Part shown: positions 23,862 to 36,589 of the stretch, one piece after another
Layout of the letters: each line of letters opens with the position of its first letter
Position numbering within the stretch: position 1 is the stretch's first letter
Source: Lotus japonicus
Lineage: Eukaryota > Streptophyta > Magnoliopsida > Fabales > Fabaceae
DNA length: 64,000 bases
Reading direction: 5' to 3'
Assembly: GCF_012489685.1 (NCBI RefSeq)
Contig: NC_080044.1
Coordinates: forward strand, 18,766,369 to 18,830,368
The notes under the pieces: generated by a model
The model's database searches: none
The model's input: only the letters and a program-made list of their open reading frames with translations
Told to the model about the DNA's origin: nothing
Made by a program: the position numbers and the translations under genes

Positions 23862-24583
23862 TTTATATTTCTAGCTAGTTCACAAATTACAATCAAATTA
23901 AGGCAATTAACTTGGCAGCCTTGGGACCAAACATGAAATGGGGCTGCTATTGTCTTTGTCTTTTGTTTGTTTTAAGGAGTGGTCAAGAATTTGCAGCGAC
24001 CCACGGACACGTCAACGGTCACCACAACAAATCTTTGTTGGTCGACACGTCGAGTGTTTCCAGTTATATGTCAACACCACAGCACTGGGTTTTCATCTTG
24101 CTGCTCATCCAATTGTTGTTTTCCCTTCATGTCTATCCTTTTTGGGCAAAGAAACAAATAATTTTTCTATAAAGAAAATATGATGTTCAATTGTTTCAAA
24201 AAGAAAAAACGCATTAAGAACAATGAAGCTAATTAACATGTTATTTGAAAGAGACAATTTGAACTGAAGAAAGGTATATTGTGAAAGGAATATATAGCTC
24301 CTCTTTATTTGTGTGTCAGTGTTACTGGTCCAATTTATTGGTATCCCTCTTGATCAAATTAGGTAATTTAGTTGTCGCAAAGACATATAACTGTATATAG
24401 TCCTTCTTTAGGAAATAGGACTTTATGTTAATTTTACCAGCACATTTTTCTTTGGTGAGTATAGGCAAGCCAAAGAGGTGGATGGCAGCGGAATTTTGCG
24501 TCACTTGTTGGATCAAAGATCTCTGGTAAAAGTAAAAGGTTAATTTTTTATTCCACTAGTGAAATGTTCTTAGGTAAATAAAC

Positions 24584-24918
24584 TTTTACTCCCTGCACGA
24601 TACATCATTTTGTTTTTTTTTTAAAATATTTTTTTTAACATCCTCCCAAAATTGTATGTTTTATTTTTAGTTCTTGCCTTCACATTTTTCATCCAATCTA
24701 ACTTAGAATAAACACAATTAATGTAAGAGTATAAATGAATACACACAATAATCATTTAATACAATAACTATTTAACTCATACCAGGTGTAATTCCATATA
24801 GATTTGATGAAAAATGTGATAGTAAGGACTAAAAACAAAATGTATAGTTTTGGGAGGATGTTAAACAAAATATTTTCCAGTGATAAAAAACAAAAATGAT
24901 GTATTATACAGAGACTAA
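24584..24918. mobile_element. MITE with very long inverted repeats
   Basis: The left arm (from about 24587, including CATCCTCCCAAAATTG) and right arm (ending about 24915, including TTTTGGGAGGATG) are inverted copies over about 140 bp each. The element is therefore almost one large hairpin with a short centre. Ends are approximate and no clear TSD was fixed. Confidence 0.65.
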
Positions 24919-24920
24919 GG

Positions 24921-25822
24921 TAGTGTTTGGCCCAGCTTCATTTTAACTTTTAAGTAAAAGTTGGGCCAAACACAATTTTTAATAAGATCTTAAAAATTAA
25001 GTTACTTATTTTTTTACAAATAAATATAAAAAAGTAGCTTTTAAGGAAAAAGTTAAAAAATTGAGCTTTTTTCTAATAAGCGGTTGAGACTGTTAACCCT
25101 TGTTTTCATGTTGCAACACATTCTCATCGTTCTCTTCTTTTATTTTCCTCTCCACGTTGCTGTTTCCTCATGTTTTTTCCAGGCTTTGTTTTCTCTTTCT
25201 CTTTCTTTGTTTCCTTCTCTTTACTTTTTACTGCTTCTCTTTCAATCTAAATTTACCACAACCATACAAGAAAACTGAACTGTGTGATGAGAAAACCCTA
25301 AACAATTGAAAACCTAAAATATGAACTTTTTAATTGATGGTAATCACGATGCTCCTGCTCTGTTTCTCGCCTATTCTGGCTCGCGATTGGAAGGGGGTTG
25401 CTTGGAGGCTCTGTTTGCTTCGTCTTATTGTATTGGTATGGTGTTCATGCTCGGTTGCTCTCTGTTCTTTCTAGTAACTTTTAAATGATTAAATTGATAA
25501 ATAATGTTTTTTAGAGAAGTTTTATTTTATTTAAAAAAAAGGGACACGACATCGTTCAAGGCCAGTCCCCTAAACCCTGTTCTCGTCATTCCCCCAGACT
25601 CCTTGGCCTCTTAAGCAACTTCATCTTTTTTTTAAAGCCAAACAATTTTTAAAACTAGTAATTAAAAAATATTTTGCCAAACAGTTTTTAACTTAAAAGT
25701 AACTTTTAAGCTATCAAAAAATGAAAACTGACAAACAGCTTCTGCCTTTTTTTTAAAGCTCTTATTTTGAACTTAAACTTAAAAGTAACTTAAATGCTGT
25801 AAAAAAGTTGGGCCAAACGCTA
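24921..25822. mobile_element. MITE / non-autonomous DNA transposon, TAGTGTTTGGCCCA ends
   Basis: The segment starts TAGTGTTTGGCCCA and ends TTGGGCCAAACGCTA. These are inverted, and the similarity continues inward through CTTTTAAGT-like words. It directly abuts the previous MITE. No transposase is seen. ORFs at 25084-25309 are low-complexity. Confidence 0.6.
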
Positions 25823-25872
25823 TCTAAAAGTTTGTTTAAGCCTTAAAATATATGAATAGGGTAGTTATAAAT

Positions 25873-27694
25873 CACTACAAGAAAAATGTAAATTAGTATC
25901 AATTTACAAGGCAAAAGATAAAGATGATGCTTTAACTGATTTATTATTGGTTAATTGTTGATGTTAGGACCTGCGTTAAATAGTTTGAAGCTAACACTTA
26001 GTGTCGGTCTTGACGGTCAACACTAGGTGGTTCATCCAACTGATCTAAACCAACGTGACGCACTTATTGTCATTGACTCATGGCCAACGCTAAATCATAA
26101 TTATTAGCGTTGGTCGTATAGGTTGATGCTACTATTATCCTTTTAACGTTGGCCAAGGCTGATGCTAACGTTCGAATTATTTTCACCACATAAGCACCAA
26201 AATCAAGTTTAGATTGATAAATTTCAAATTCCAACTCTTGTTTGCTTCCCAATTGTTATTCGAGTGAATTATTTTGACATTAAGCTATATATACATGCTC
26301 GCTCTTTGTCAACGAGTACCATGTATAAGGCTTCAAATTCGGTCGTGTAGCTTGGCTTTGTGATCACTTCCATTTCCATGTCCAATATGTGTAAAATGGT
26401 AAATGAGGGCCGAGAATGGAGAAATAACAATGACCAAAGAGTCCATCTATTGATAAGTGTCAATTTTACCAGATTTCAATGAGCAATTTATGCATTTATC
26501 TTTATGAATTCATGAAAATTTTTGTTCAATCTTATATCTTTTGATTAGATCTTATTGATAGTGAAATTTATGCTAGAATGTATTTAAGTTTGATTACAAT
26601 CTCAACTAGTGATGTAGGATGGAAGATTCAAGCAAAAGGACAAGATTTGACAAGAGAAATGAAGGTTCAAGGTGTTTAGACCGCTGGGCGGTTCTCAGAT
26701 GTCGTTGATCGGTCTAGGTGGTTCAAGAAACCCTAGTTTGAAGGAAAAGGGGGCGTTAGGCGGCCCAAACAGAGCGTTGGGCGCCCATACACTGTAAAGT
26801 TGACTACAAAAGCTATTTTTTAGCTATTTCTTGAGATAACTCGACTTTTAGAATAAAAGCTTGGGAGAAAATAGAGAGAGCTCGATCCAAGGAGGAAAGA
26901 TAGAAACTTTTTTTCGATACACAGTGTATTTTCTCCATTGTTTTAACAAAAAGTTTAATCGCTTTTCTTATGATTTTTTGAAATTATAAATACATCGAAC
27001 AAACAACTCTTATTTCTCACCCTTGCATTAACAAATCAGTGGATTTTAGTCATAAACAACACAATCCTTGTGGTTCGATATTTTTTTACTACTTCGGGTA
27101 ATTTTACTCACTACATAAGGGAAATTAACAGGGGTATGGCAGCGAAGGGAGAGATGTAATGGTTTGAGGGAGTACTGAGTGAAATTGAGCACTTGATTGA
27201 GGGAGTTAGGGAGTGGTTCTGGGGGCAGTGTATCTTGTGGCAATGGGTGAAGTGAGAGGGGGGTGAGGATTTGAGGGAGTGAAAGGGCTAGTATGAACTG
27301 AGGGGTTGAGAAACCTTAGCTGATGCAAACCTATCAAAAAACCTTAGCTGAAGCAAACCTGAGCCACGAGATGGACTCAGTTACAATCTACTTTAAAGTC
27401 GGCCATAACCAACGCTAAGAAGATCGATGAATATAGCGTTCGCTAAATTAGACGTTAATTATCAGTAGGCGGATCGCTAACTTAGTTAGTGGTGTTAGCA
27501 TTCGTCTCAACTGACGCAAATTGTCGATAAGTCTTTCTTTTTTTGAAGAATAATTGTCGATAAGTCAATACTAACTTTAATTAATTTATTTTTTATTCTT
27601 TGTTTCAGGCACATCACCACTAAAAAATGAAAATTATCATTGGTGTGAGTGCCGAGACTAGGTTTTCACTCTTAAGATAATTTTTTATTGTAGT
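25873..27694. mobile_element. CACTA-like non-autonomous transposon
   Basis: The left terminus CACTACAAGAAAAATG is a perfect En/Spm-type end. The right end (ATTTTTTATTGTAGTC, 27679-27694) is a degenerate inverted match. Subterminal zones at 25975-26170 and 27410-27540 carry repeated CAACGCTAA / TTAGCGTTGG words, as expected for CACTA elements. No transposase ORF was found. The 3-bp flanks (AAT / TAC) do not match, so either the right boundary or the flank has decayed. The middle (26460-27120) is unlike the ends and may be an older inserted LTR. Confidence 0.6.
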
Positions 27695-27699
27695 CTACA

Positions 27700-28229
27700 C
27701 ACGGTAAATTCACCCATGCAAGAGAGATTGTAATAGAAAAGAAAAAAAAAATTGATAGGATGGATCATGTGTTAGGAAAAAAAAAAGTAAATAGATAAAA
27801 TGACAAAAGGTTAATAAATCAGTTTTTCTCATTTGCATCCGCCAAAATTTGGTAGGCGTCATATTCAAGAACTAACAGCATATTGCCACTTCATTCAGCT
27901 CCAGCAGGACACACATACTTTGCAGCACTAGTTTATTTAACTGACACCAACGATTTTCCTTTTTCATCCCGACTCCCCTTTTTTTTTGTTGCCTCGGAAA
28001 ATAATCCCCACTCTGTTAAGCCATTAACTAACAAATAAACAAAATATACTTCGTCATTTCAAAAAAAGACAGGTATCCTAAAAAAAACTAATGAATCATA
28101 CACGTTTTGAATTTATCTCACACCAAAAAAATATGAATTGATCAGAGAAAAATATGATAGATGATGTGTTAGAAATGCAAAAAGAGATAAAAATAAAAGT
28201 AAGGGAAAATAAAATGATTAAATTAAAGA
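27700..28229. other. AT-rich intergenic DNA
   Basis: Nothing was recognised apart from poly-A/T runs. Confidence 0.35.
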
Positions 28230-28551
28230 GAAATCTTAATAATATATAAGGCTCATCTACCAAAGTGGGTCATATTTCAACTTAAATGCCACATGTATTT
28301 ATTTTATTGGTTGTTACAATGATTTTCCAAATGTCATCTTCTGATTGATCCACATTGATGACTTCTCATTAGTTCAAATTGATGACTCAATAAATCTTAA
28401 TAATATATAAGGCTCATCTACCAAAGTGGGTCATATTTCAACTTAAATGTCACATGTATTTATTTTATTGGTTGTTACAATGATTTTCCAAATGTCATCT
28501 TCTGATTGATCCACATTGATGACTTCTCATTGGTTCAAATTGATGACTCAA
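28230..28551 (+). repeat. 161-bp tandem duplication (2 copies)
   Basis: The block starting near AATCTTAATAATATATAAGG is repeated head to tail with a period of 161 bp, only a few substitutions apart. It is a recent local duplication with no coding content. Confidence 0.9.
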
Positions 28552-29051
28552 TAAATCAATCAATAAATTCAAAATTAAAATCATTCAATCAATAAATTTT
28601 GAAATTCAAAAGTTAAAATATGTTTAATTAGGAATTAGCCAATCTTAATCTGATATTGGAAAAGTAAGCCATAGCTACATGAAGACATTTATGGATAACA
28701 AATTAAATGAGGGTAACCAATAAAAATTACGGATAATGAAATTAAATTGGAAAAGATAATTAAAAAAAGTTGATACGCATGATAAATAAAAAGTGATGCT
28801 GAATTCTGAAAGGCTATGCATGAGAAATCAGAGACACTCAATGCAGTAACTAGGATTAGAAAACCAATCATAGAATGAAAAATGAAAGTTGGGGCACCTT
28901 GCCTTCAGCCAGTTCCAGATGAGATCATGATATCTCCGGCCAAAAACATTTCAAGCATTTTCCCACTGTCATAATATCATGATATATTGATATTGATAGC
29001 TTTAGTCATAATATTACTATTTTTTATTAGCTTTAGTCTGATGGTTCGAGA

Positions 29052-29351
29052 TGTCAAATAACCACTTAATTTCAAAAGCTTAAGCTGTTGGGTAAGGGTC
29101 ACTTTAATGGTTTTATAATATATTCTAACATGCCTCCTCACGCAACAGCCCTTTGGGCTTGAAGCGTGGATACCCGCCTACCATGTGCTTAATTAAATCC
29201 CACTTTTAATTAGAAAGTGAGAGGAGCAAGGATCGATTTCTAGACCGCTCGACCATAGAGGTTCTGATACCATGTCAAATAACCACTTAATTCCAAAAGC
29301 TTAAGCTGTTGGGTAATGGTCACTTTAATGATTTTATATTATATTATAACC
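29052..29351 (-). mobile_element. TRIM retrotransposon (reverse orientation)
   Basis: Direct repeats of 79 bp (29052-29130 and 29273-29351, starting TGTCAAATAACC) flank an interior whose right edge is CTGATACCA (29264-29272), the complement of an initiator-Met primer site. The flanks CGAGA / GGAGA match at 4 of 5. A diverged relative of the same family lies at 53127-53431. Confidence 0.82.
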
Positions 29352-29356
29352 GGAGA

Positions 29357-31264
29357 TACTCTTAAATATGCTCACCCCACACATCCATAGCCACTACAAC
29401 ACAACCTATTACCAAGAAAAAAATGCTAAAAACATATCAAAGTAAAACCAGTCGTACTTTTTAATTTTAAAAATACGTGTTTATACATTGAAACAAAGAA
29501 CATGAGAAACCCAAATTCATCAAACTCACTCCATGTATAATGTCCTAAACATGTAACAGTCCCTACCAAAATTCCGAAAATGGTAGAAACTTAACTATGT
29601 CTGGTTTTTTTAATAAAAAAAATGATCACATGTTTTCTTTTTTTTTTTCTAAAAAAAATATATTGATAATAGTGCAAAATCTATGAGAAAAACTCTCTCA
29701 TGAGATAAGAATAAAACACTAAAAAAAACCCCTCTAAAATCTAAAGAATGTGCCTCATAATACATGTCTTCGTTTCTAATTTGCTATCATAATATTCTGA
29801 AATTCTAACTGCAATCAACATATGCCTATAATGAATTTATAAGGTTGAAATGGAGTAGGATCAGTGAAGTATTGAGATGGATGTGATGTGGAATACAGAT
29901 GTAGCTCAAATAATAACATAATACATTATTACTATACGGTCAACACCTTACAAGAGATGTTATCAGAGAATATGGGAAACCCATATTATCAGACTCACTC
30001 TTTTAGTTCTCTCTAACTCATTTGCGTATTTAATTGAAAGAATATAGAATTTTTAATTTTGAATAACTTGGAAAAAAAGGAACCTGCAATGCAGCAAACA
30101 ACCTTCTACCTTAAGACATATAAAAGCTCTGAGAAAAAAGAATAGGCATGCTTTTGAACCAGCCATTACTATAAATCAGATGAATAAAAATAGTGTGTAA
30201 GGTAGATCACCATCATCGGTTCTTTTGACCAGTTAGTCGAAATGTTACTTACAGTAAAGAACTCCCTCAAAAGAGTTAAAGTTGCTAAGCTACTGGAAAA
30301 ATTTTGACTTCTTTTTTGTCAGAATCACATCTAATTCAGTTTTGTAGAACAAGTTAATAGGTACACAAGCAGCCACATAACTCAGGATGGTGCCCCAGTT
30401 TCAACACAAGAACTATCTACTAATACGACGATTCGTCTCTCTCATCTTAGACAGTGTAATTAAATTTTGAACATGTATTCCATTTTTAATTGTAGCAAAC
30501 TTGCATGCTTTAAATTGATTAATGTTAGCTACTTGCCTAATTTAAGGTATTCGAACTGGAGATTCATCTTCAACCGCAGCAATTTATGGATCTAGGATTT
30601 CACTTCAACTACTTCAAAGCGAAGTAAGTTTGTTTGCACATATTGGGCGATTTCATTTAAATTTTTCACGTTTTAACTAGAGATACGTCTGCTTTTGGAA
30701 AAAAATTAAAGCGGAAAACATGATTAATTTTTGCTTCTAATTTATTGTTCAAAACTCAATGGCAAGGGAAGCCAATGCCTACAACAATAACAATTCATTG
30801 CCCATTACCAATAACCCTTCACGTGCACAATCAAGGAATGCTCTATCTACTTCATGTAACGGAAATAGTTACAAGAATTGTTGTATCTTTATATTTAAAA
30901 TTTGGTTCGGTTAAAATAATTACACGCTTTCAAACATATAAGGATCAAGAAAACGGAAAGTACCGCAAAAGGAGAATGAGACACCATCTTTGTCTAATCA
31001 AACCCGTAGAGGGAAGACAAAGATCATTCACAAGAGAATCATCACATCTATTGCTGAGACTCAATCAACGTTTCAAAATAACATTGACAAACATGTTCAT
31101 TCCAGCGCTATTTCAGGTGTTCTTTATCCATAAATCGATGTACGATCTTAATGCCTAAATATAGGATCTTTATGCTTAAACATCGCATTGCAGACGATCT
31201 TACTCATGCCTACAACCCTATTCATTCCAAAGGAGAAATTGATGGTATTTCATATTTTGTTTTC
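29357..31264. other. AT-rich intergenic DNA, origin unclear
   Basis: The 30745-31158 ORF on + (137 aa) has no recognisable domain. It lies just upstream of the Helitron tail and may be part of the same element or a chance frame. Confidence 0.35.
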
Positions 31265-31574
31265 ATATTTTAAAAACGCTATCTCAGGTTGGGCTCTTCC
31301 TTCCGAGGCCCGTCTTCACTCATGGCCAGTTATATGTAGCTCTCTCTAGAGTACGCTCAAGTCATGAGACGGGCAAACAACAGACCAGCACTGTAAATGT
31401 AGTGTTGAAGGAAGTTTTAGGAAATGTTTGATGTATACAACACAATTTCATTTATTTATTCAATTTTTCTCTTCAGATATTTTCATGCGGCCGACTTATA
31501 CACGAATAATTTATTTATAGCTAAAAAATTTTCGGTCTGAAAATTCCGTGCAACACACGGGTTATCGCACTAGT
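31265..31574 (+). mobile_element. Helitron 3' end with helicase C-terminus
   Basis: The frame from about 31286 reads LSQVGLFLPRPVFTHGQ, then LYVALSRVRSS, then NVVLKEVLGNV and a stop at about 31431. This is the conserved C-terminal end of the Helitron Pif1-like helicase. About 110 bp further on is a hairpin (CCGTG...CACGG, near 31546-31560) followed by CTAG at 31570-31573 and then T, the usual Helitron 3' signature. The rest of the helicase and the Rep domain are not upstream, so this is a 5'-truncated or internally deleted copy. Confidence 0.82.
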
Positions 31575-31877
31575 ATAATAGAAGCGTGAAAAACTATTAG
31601 AAAAACATAACAATAGAAATTAGGCAGGTGACATAAGACTTCACTTCACATTCCCCTCATTCCAAAAAAAAAAAAAGTTCGCGACACTTCAATATATACT
31701 GATGCAAGAGCTAGCATTCAAATTCCCCCACCACAGCAGCCTCTCTCTAAATCACTCCTCTGCTCCTTCTCTTAATCCCTTCACTCTTTGAATGTGCTAG
31801 TACACATTCTATTTCCGTGCCATCTCCAAATTATTGCTCCATCCACGCAAAAACACAAACAGAAATTAACCATAAAA

Positions 31878-33655
31878 ATGTCTCTATTCTCTTATTGCAC
31901 ACATTGCCCTCAAAGATTCATCATTTTCCTACTCATCCTGGCTTTTAAAGGTAATTTTTTTTTACATAATTGCTCTCACAATTTTAACATGAGTGTGGTG
32001 AAAACAAAAGTCTCACTAAGAATGCGACTGCTAAGATTGAATTCTTGATTAAGGATTCAAACAGTCACTTTTAACCACGCTAAACGATAGTTGTATATTC
32101 AATTGTATGTACATAAAAATTGAAGTGTGGTTACTCTATTATTGATCAATTTTGTGTTATTTTCAAACAAAAGAAGAATTGTTAAATCAGAACAAAACAA
32201 ACTTCATTACTTCACACTGATTGCTCTGTATTTTTTTCAAATGCAGGGGTTCGAATTTCAGGGACAACATTCACATTCGTGAACAAATGTGACCACACAG
32301 TGTGGCCAGGGATTCTCGGAAAACCGGACCTCGAAACCACCGGCTTCGAGCTGAAACGGGGAAACACGCGCACCATTCCGGCGCCGGCAGGGTGGTCAGG
32401 AAGATTCTGGGCCAGAACCGGCTGCAAATTCGACGATTCCGGCCACGGAGCCTGCACCACTGGCGACTGCGGCTCCGGCGAGATAAACTGCAACGGCAAC
32501 GGCGCAGCACCGCCGGCGACGCTAGCGGAGTTCACCCTGGGACAAACCGGTTCCCAGGACTACTACGACGTGAGCCTCGTCGACGGTTACAATCTCCCGA
32601 TGGTGGTGGAGGCCAGCGGCGGTTCGGGCTCCTGCGCCGCAACCGGTTGTGGAGCGGATCTTAACCGGCGGTGTCCGGCGGAGTTGAGGGTGGATGGCGG
32701 TGACGCGTGCCAGAGTGCTTGCCGCGCGTTTGGGACGCCGGAGTATTGTTGCAGCGGCGCGTTTGGTTCACCTTCGACGTGCGCGCCTTCGGTTTACTCG
32801 CAGATGTTCAAGTCTGCGTGTCCAAAATCTTATAGCTATGCGTATGATGATGCTACCAGCACTTTTACTTGTGCTGCAGCTGATTATACAGTCACATTTT
32901 GCCCTTCTTCTCCAAGGTAAAGATTTAGAACATTGAAAAAAATATCAAAATACTTTATGAAGTTTTTTTACTCACAATTCTTAGTAGTCAAACCTAAGAG
33001 TGCAATGGGTAAAATCGTTTGCATACAACTAAAATACGGATTTTAAGTGACAAAATAAATTTGCCGTCACAATCTACTGAAATTATGCGTAATCGCTTCG
33101 ATTGCTCCTAGAAAAAGATATAAGAAAAAAAAACAGAACAGTAAAAGAATTCTTGATGGAATTGGTTTAGAGTGGGTTAAAAGTTAAGAATGATTATTGC
33201 ATGGTGATTGGTGAATGATGTGATAACTATTCATTCCAAAAGTCAATAATAGACTAAAGTGGGGACAAAATTGAACCATGATATTCTCAAATTTGAATCT
33301 ACATGCTTCTTCTGCTTCTCATTTACAAAAGGAAAGAAAACTAAAAATGAAATGTAATTATTTGTTTGTTTAGTAAAAAATGCATTTTTTCTTTTTTATA
33401 ACCAATTAAGAAAGTATTAAATTATGGATAAGATATAATGCCAATGGAAGCTATTTGGTGTTGTGCAGTTTGAAGTCTTTAATGGAATCAGGGCCAGGAT
33501 CATCAGTTGAGCAGGCTGCAGCAGCTACTTCTTCATGGATAGCCAGTTTGGCCACAGGAGCCTCCAACAGAAGCCAAGCGTTTTCAGTTTCCAACTCTGC
33601 ATTTTTTGTGGCTCTCACTTTCATTCTTTCCAATTTACTTTCTGAGTGTCCTTAA
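31878..33655 (+). CDS. Thaumatin-like protein, GPI-anchored type (309 aa)
   Basis: Three exons are supported: 31878-31950, 32247-32916 and 33469-33655, with GT-AG introns in phases 1 and 2. Exon 1 encodes a hydrophobic signal peptide ([10 protein letters not shown]). Exon 2 encodes the thaumatin domain (about residues 26-248), from [16 protein letters not shown] to the last cysteine (TVTFCPSS). It contains 16 cysteines, the number that form eight disulfides in this family (PR-5). Exon 3 is a Ser/Ala-rich spacer followed by a C-terminal hydrophobic tail ([13 protein letters not shown]), which predicts a GPI anchor and thus an outer plasma-membrane or cell-wall location. Such proteins are linked to defence and beta-glucan binding. 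The exact role is unknown. Exon 2 is far more GC-rich than the surroundings. A TATA-like ATATATAC lies near 31692. Antisense and frame-shifted ORFs within exon 2 are shadows. Confidence 0.93.
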
Positions 33656-34040
33656 TTTCAGAGTGGCATCTGAATTGCATTGCATTTCTCACACCCTCAT
33701 CTTCCTCCTTCAACAGACATAGAAAAACTTAAGATCAGAGACAGTAATTTGGTGTTGATAACATTTGCATTGTTGCAGTTTTTTTTTTCTGGTTTGTACA
33801 CGGTTCATTGACAAATGACAAGTGGGGTTTATTGTAGAATGTGAAGGACATTTCCTTCATTGACATGTAAAGAATAACATGGTCATTTAAATTAATGAGT
33901 ATTGAGGCCCATTACCAATTTTGCTGACTCACTCTCACTACCAAATTGCAAGAAAGGCACTCCTATTTGTAATGTCTAACAACAGAAACAAAAAAAAAAA
34001 TAAAAGGTGGCAAAGACAGAAAAGGAAATGAAAAAAATCA
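33656..34040. other. 3' flank of the thaumatin-like gene
   Basis: This stretch holds the presumed 3' UTR and AT-rich spacer up to the MULE at 34050. No other feature was recognised. Confidence 0.4.
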
Positions 34041-34049
34041 ATTAAAAAA

Positions 34050-35267
34050 GGCTTAATCAAGTTTTTGGTCCTCAACCTTTGCCATAAATATGGCTTTAGT
34101 CCCTCGCCGGAGTAAAGGTGGGGATTCGTCCCCAGTTTTTTGCAAAATGATTGGCTTTGGTCCTTCCGGCCGGCTAGGTCAACGCCGGAGCTCCGGGAGC
34201 TGATGTGGCCTTGCCACGTCAATTAATGAGTCCAGTTGGCTTTTTTCTTTTCTTTTTCATTTAAAAAAATTAAGAAACCCATAACAACATTAATTCTTAA
34301 ATCCCTAATTAACAAAATCTAATCCCTAATTAACAATTCCTTAAATTACTACTAAATCTGAACCAGACAAAATCTCTAATTTAAATCCAGATTCAATCAC
34401 TTTATTAAACCCTTTCATCATCCCTTTTCATCATTCATATGCGTTTTCTCACAACATTTTCTCACAACAAACCTAAGCACTGGCTCATGGTAAGTTATTG
34501 GCAAGCTGATTCAGAATTCATTTACACCCTTGATTCAGAATTCTTGAAGTACATACACTCTTCCAGAAAAACCACCACCCCCAAAATCACCCAATAAAAC
34601 CCAAAATCAACAACCCAGAAAACTCACCACCACTCCCAAAATGCAGATCTGAGGAAGAAGCCACCAATAGCCACCACACTCTTCTCCCCTCCACGTCACG
34701 ATTTCCCCCTTCATTCGGACCCATCAACCTCCATCGAACCTACATATCCAAGACCACCGCAACCACCCCCTTTCTAGAGGATGAATGTTTTGGAAATAAT
34801 TTAAATAAAAAGATTGTGATGTTTGGAGAATGAATGTTCTAGAAATAATTTGAAGACGATGGTGGCAGGATGTTTGGGGAAAATGAAGAACCTAATTAAT
34901 CTGTGTTTTCTGGGTAAAATGATGAAGATGAGGATAAAAGTTTTTGAAGAAGATGAACATTCATCATTTTCTAGAGTTTTGTTTTTTAATTATTTTTTTA
35001 TTAATTTAGGGTGTTTAATTAGTGTGTCTTAATATTTTTATTTTCTAATGAAAAAGGAAAAATAAAATCCAGCGAGACTCATTAATTGACGTGGCAAAAG
35101 CCACGTCAGCTCCCGGAGCTCTGGCGTTCCGGCGTTGACCCAACCGACCGGAAGGACCAAAGCCAATTATTTTGCCAAAAACTGGGGACCAATCCCCACC
35201 TTTACTCCGACGAGGGACTAAAGCCATATTTATGACAAAAGTTGGGGACCAAAAACTGGATTAAGCC
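34050..35267. mobile_element. Non-autonomous MULE (1218 bp) with perfect TSD
   Basis: Terminal inverted repeats of about 190-215 bp start GGCTTAATC and end GGATTAAGCC. The 9-bp flanks ATTAAAAAA (34041-34049 and 35268-35276) are identical. The TIRs hold CGCCGGAG and GCCACGTCAATTAATGAG words like those in the autonomous MULE at 37131. No transposase is present. Confidence 0.92.
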
Positions 35268-35276
35268 ATTAAAAAA

Positions 35277-36589
35277 TAATAAAGAAAGAGTCACACGTGA
35301 CATGCTAAGATTTTCAATAGCAAAAAGAATTAGCCATAAATGGTTACAACTTGTACGTACCCCTCCTTTCTGAGTCATATCATATCATATACATGTTAAA
35401 GCAATCAATAATTGATCAATGGATTGATAGTAACTAGCCCTGGGGAGTGTAAAATTTCGAAAACAAAACTTTTAACTAGGTATTATAGCCAAACAGGTAC
35501 TTATGAGATTAATTCATTCTCTCACGATCAATAACTTCATCTGGATTCTGGTAATAAAGTTTTAGAAGAGAAATCACTCATTCTTAAAACTATTATTCTT
35601 AAGACTAAAGAGTCTAAGAAAGCACTTCATTCCGGGTTTTCTTGTAGCTGCTGGATTCTCCAAATTTCAATTATAAGACTTAAAGAAGATATCATTATTA
35701 GAGATTTCTGGGAAATCTGATTTGCCAGGAAATATTGCTTTAAAACTTTGGGGTGAAAGTTGGGTTGATTAATCTAATCTCATCGTACGTAGAAAAAGTT
35801 GACACGGTGTTATTGGCAGAGAAGAATATGATGTATATGATATTACAAATAAATATAATGATGGGATAATGTATTTTGTAACCCTTTTATCATGAAATGT
35901 CATCACTACATTATTTAATTTCAACGGAGGTGACGAAAAGGTTAAAGGGAAAAATTGAGATTGAAAGCTGAAAATGAAAATTTGCGAGTGCCGCTTTTGT
36001 ATCTTTTTTAGGATTAAGACTGTTATTAAATTATATACCGGGTGATTGGTAAATATCCAATATTTATTAGGCTCATATTTAATTTATATAGAAATTTTCC
36101 CTTTTATTTTTAATATACTATTAATAGTTCGTATTAGTCTAGTAGTAACTAAGTTTTTTTATAGTAGGCAAGTTAGATCTTATAAGGATGACAACACCAA
36201 AAAAAAAATTTGGTGTTTTTGAACGATGACAACATTCATTAAAGACAAAACAAAAATATTCAACAACTTATATACTTGTTCAACTCATGAAAAATTAAGA
36301 ACCGGTGGTTTGTTTGATTACTACTATTTTGTAAGAAAAAAATTAATTTGAAAAGTTGTTTAGTATCAATAGTTTATTTAAAAAAACTATAATTCCAAAA
36401 GATCTTAGACATGTTTTTTTTTTGTTTTAATTTTTAAATCACAAGTCTTTCAGTTTTGAAAAACACACGGCTCTAATTATTTTTGTTGTCTTTTAAAAAA
36501 ATAAGTTAAATTATTATCTTTAAATAGTTTCTCAATTCATAAATCTATGGATGTTTGTGTTTGGTTGGTTTGAGTTTTTTATTACAAGC
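35277..36589. other. AT-rich intergenic DNA
   Basis: No ORF, RNA or bounded repeat was recognised. Confidence 0.4.

Noticed and set aside
30745..31158. 137-codon ORF as a possible host gene
   Set aside because: No domain is visible, it is AT-rich in composition, and it sits just upstream of a Helitron tail. Not enough to call it a gene.
32212..32664. ORFs of 79-120 codons on both strands within thaumatin exon 2
   Set aside because: They are Arg-rich or Gly-poor shadows caused by the GC-rich exon. The + frame with 16 cysteines is the real one.
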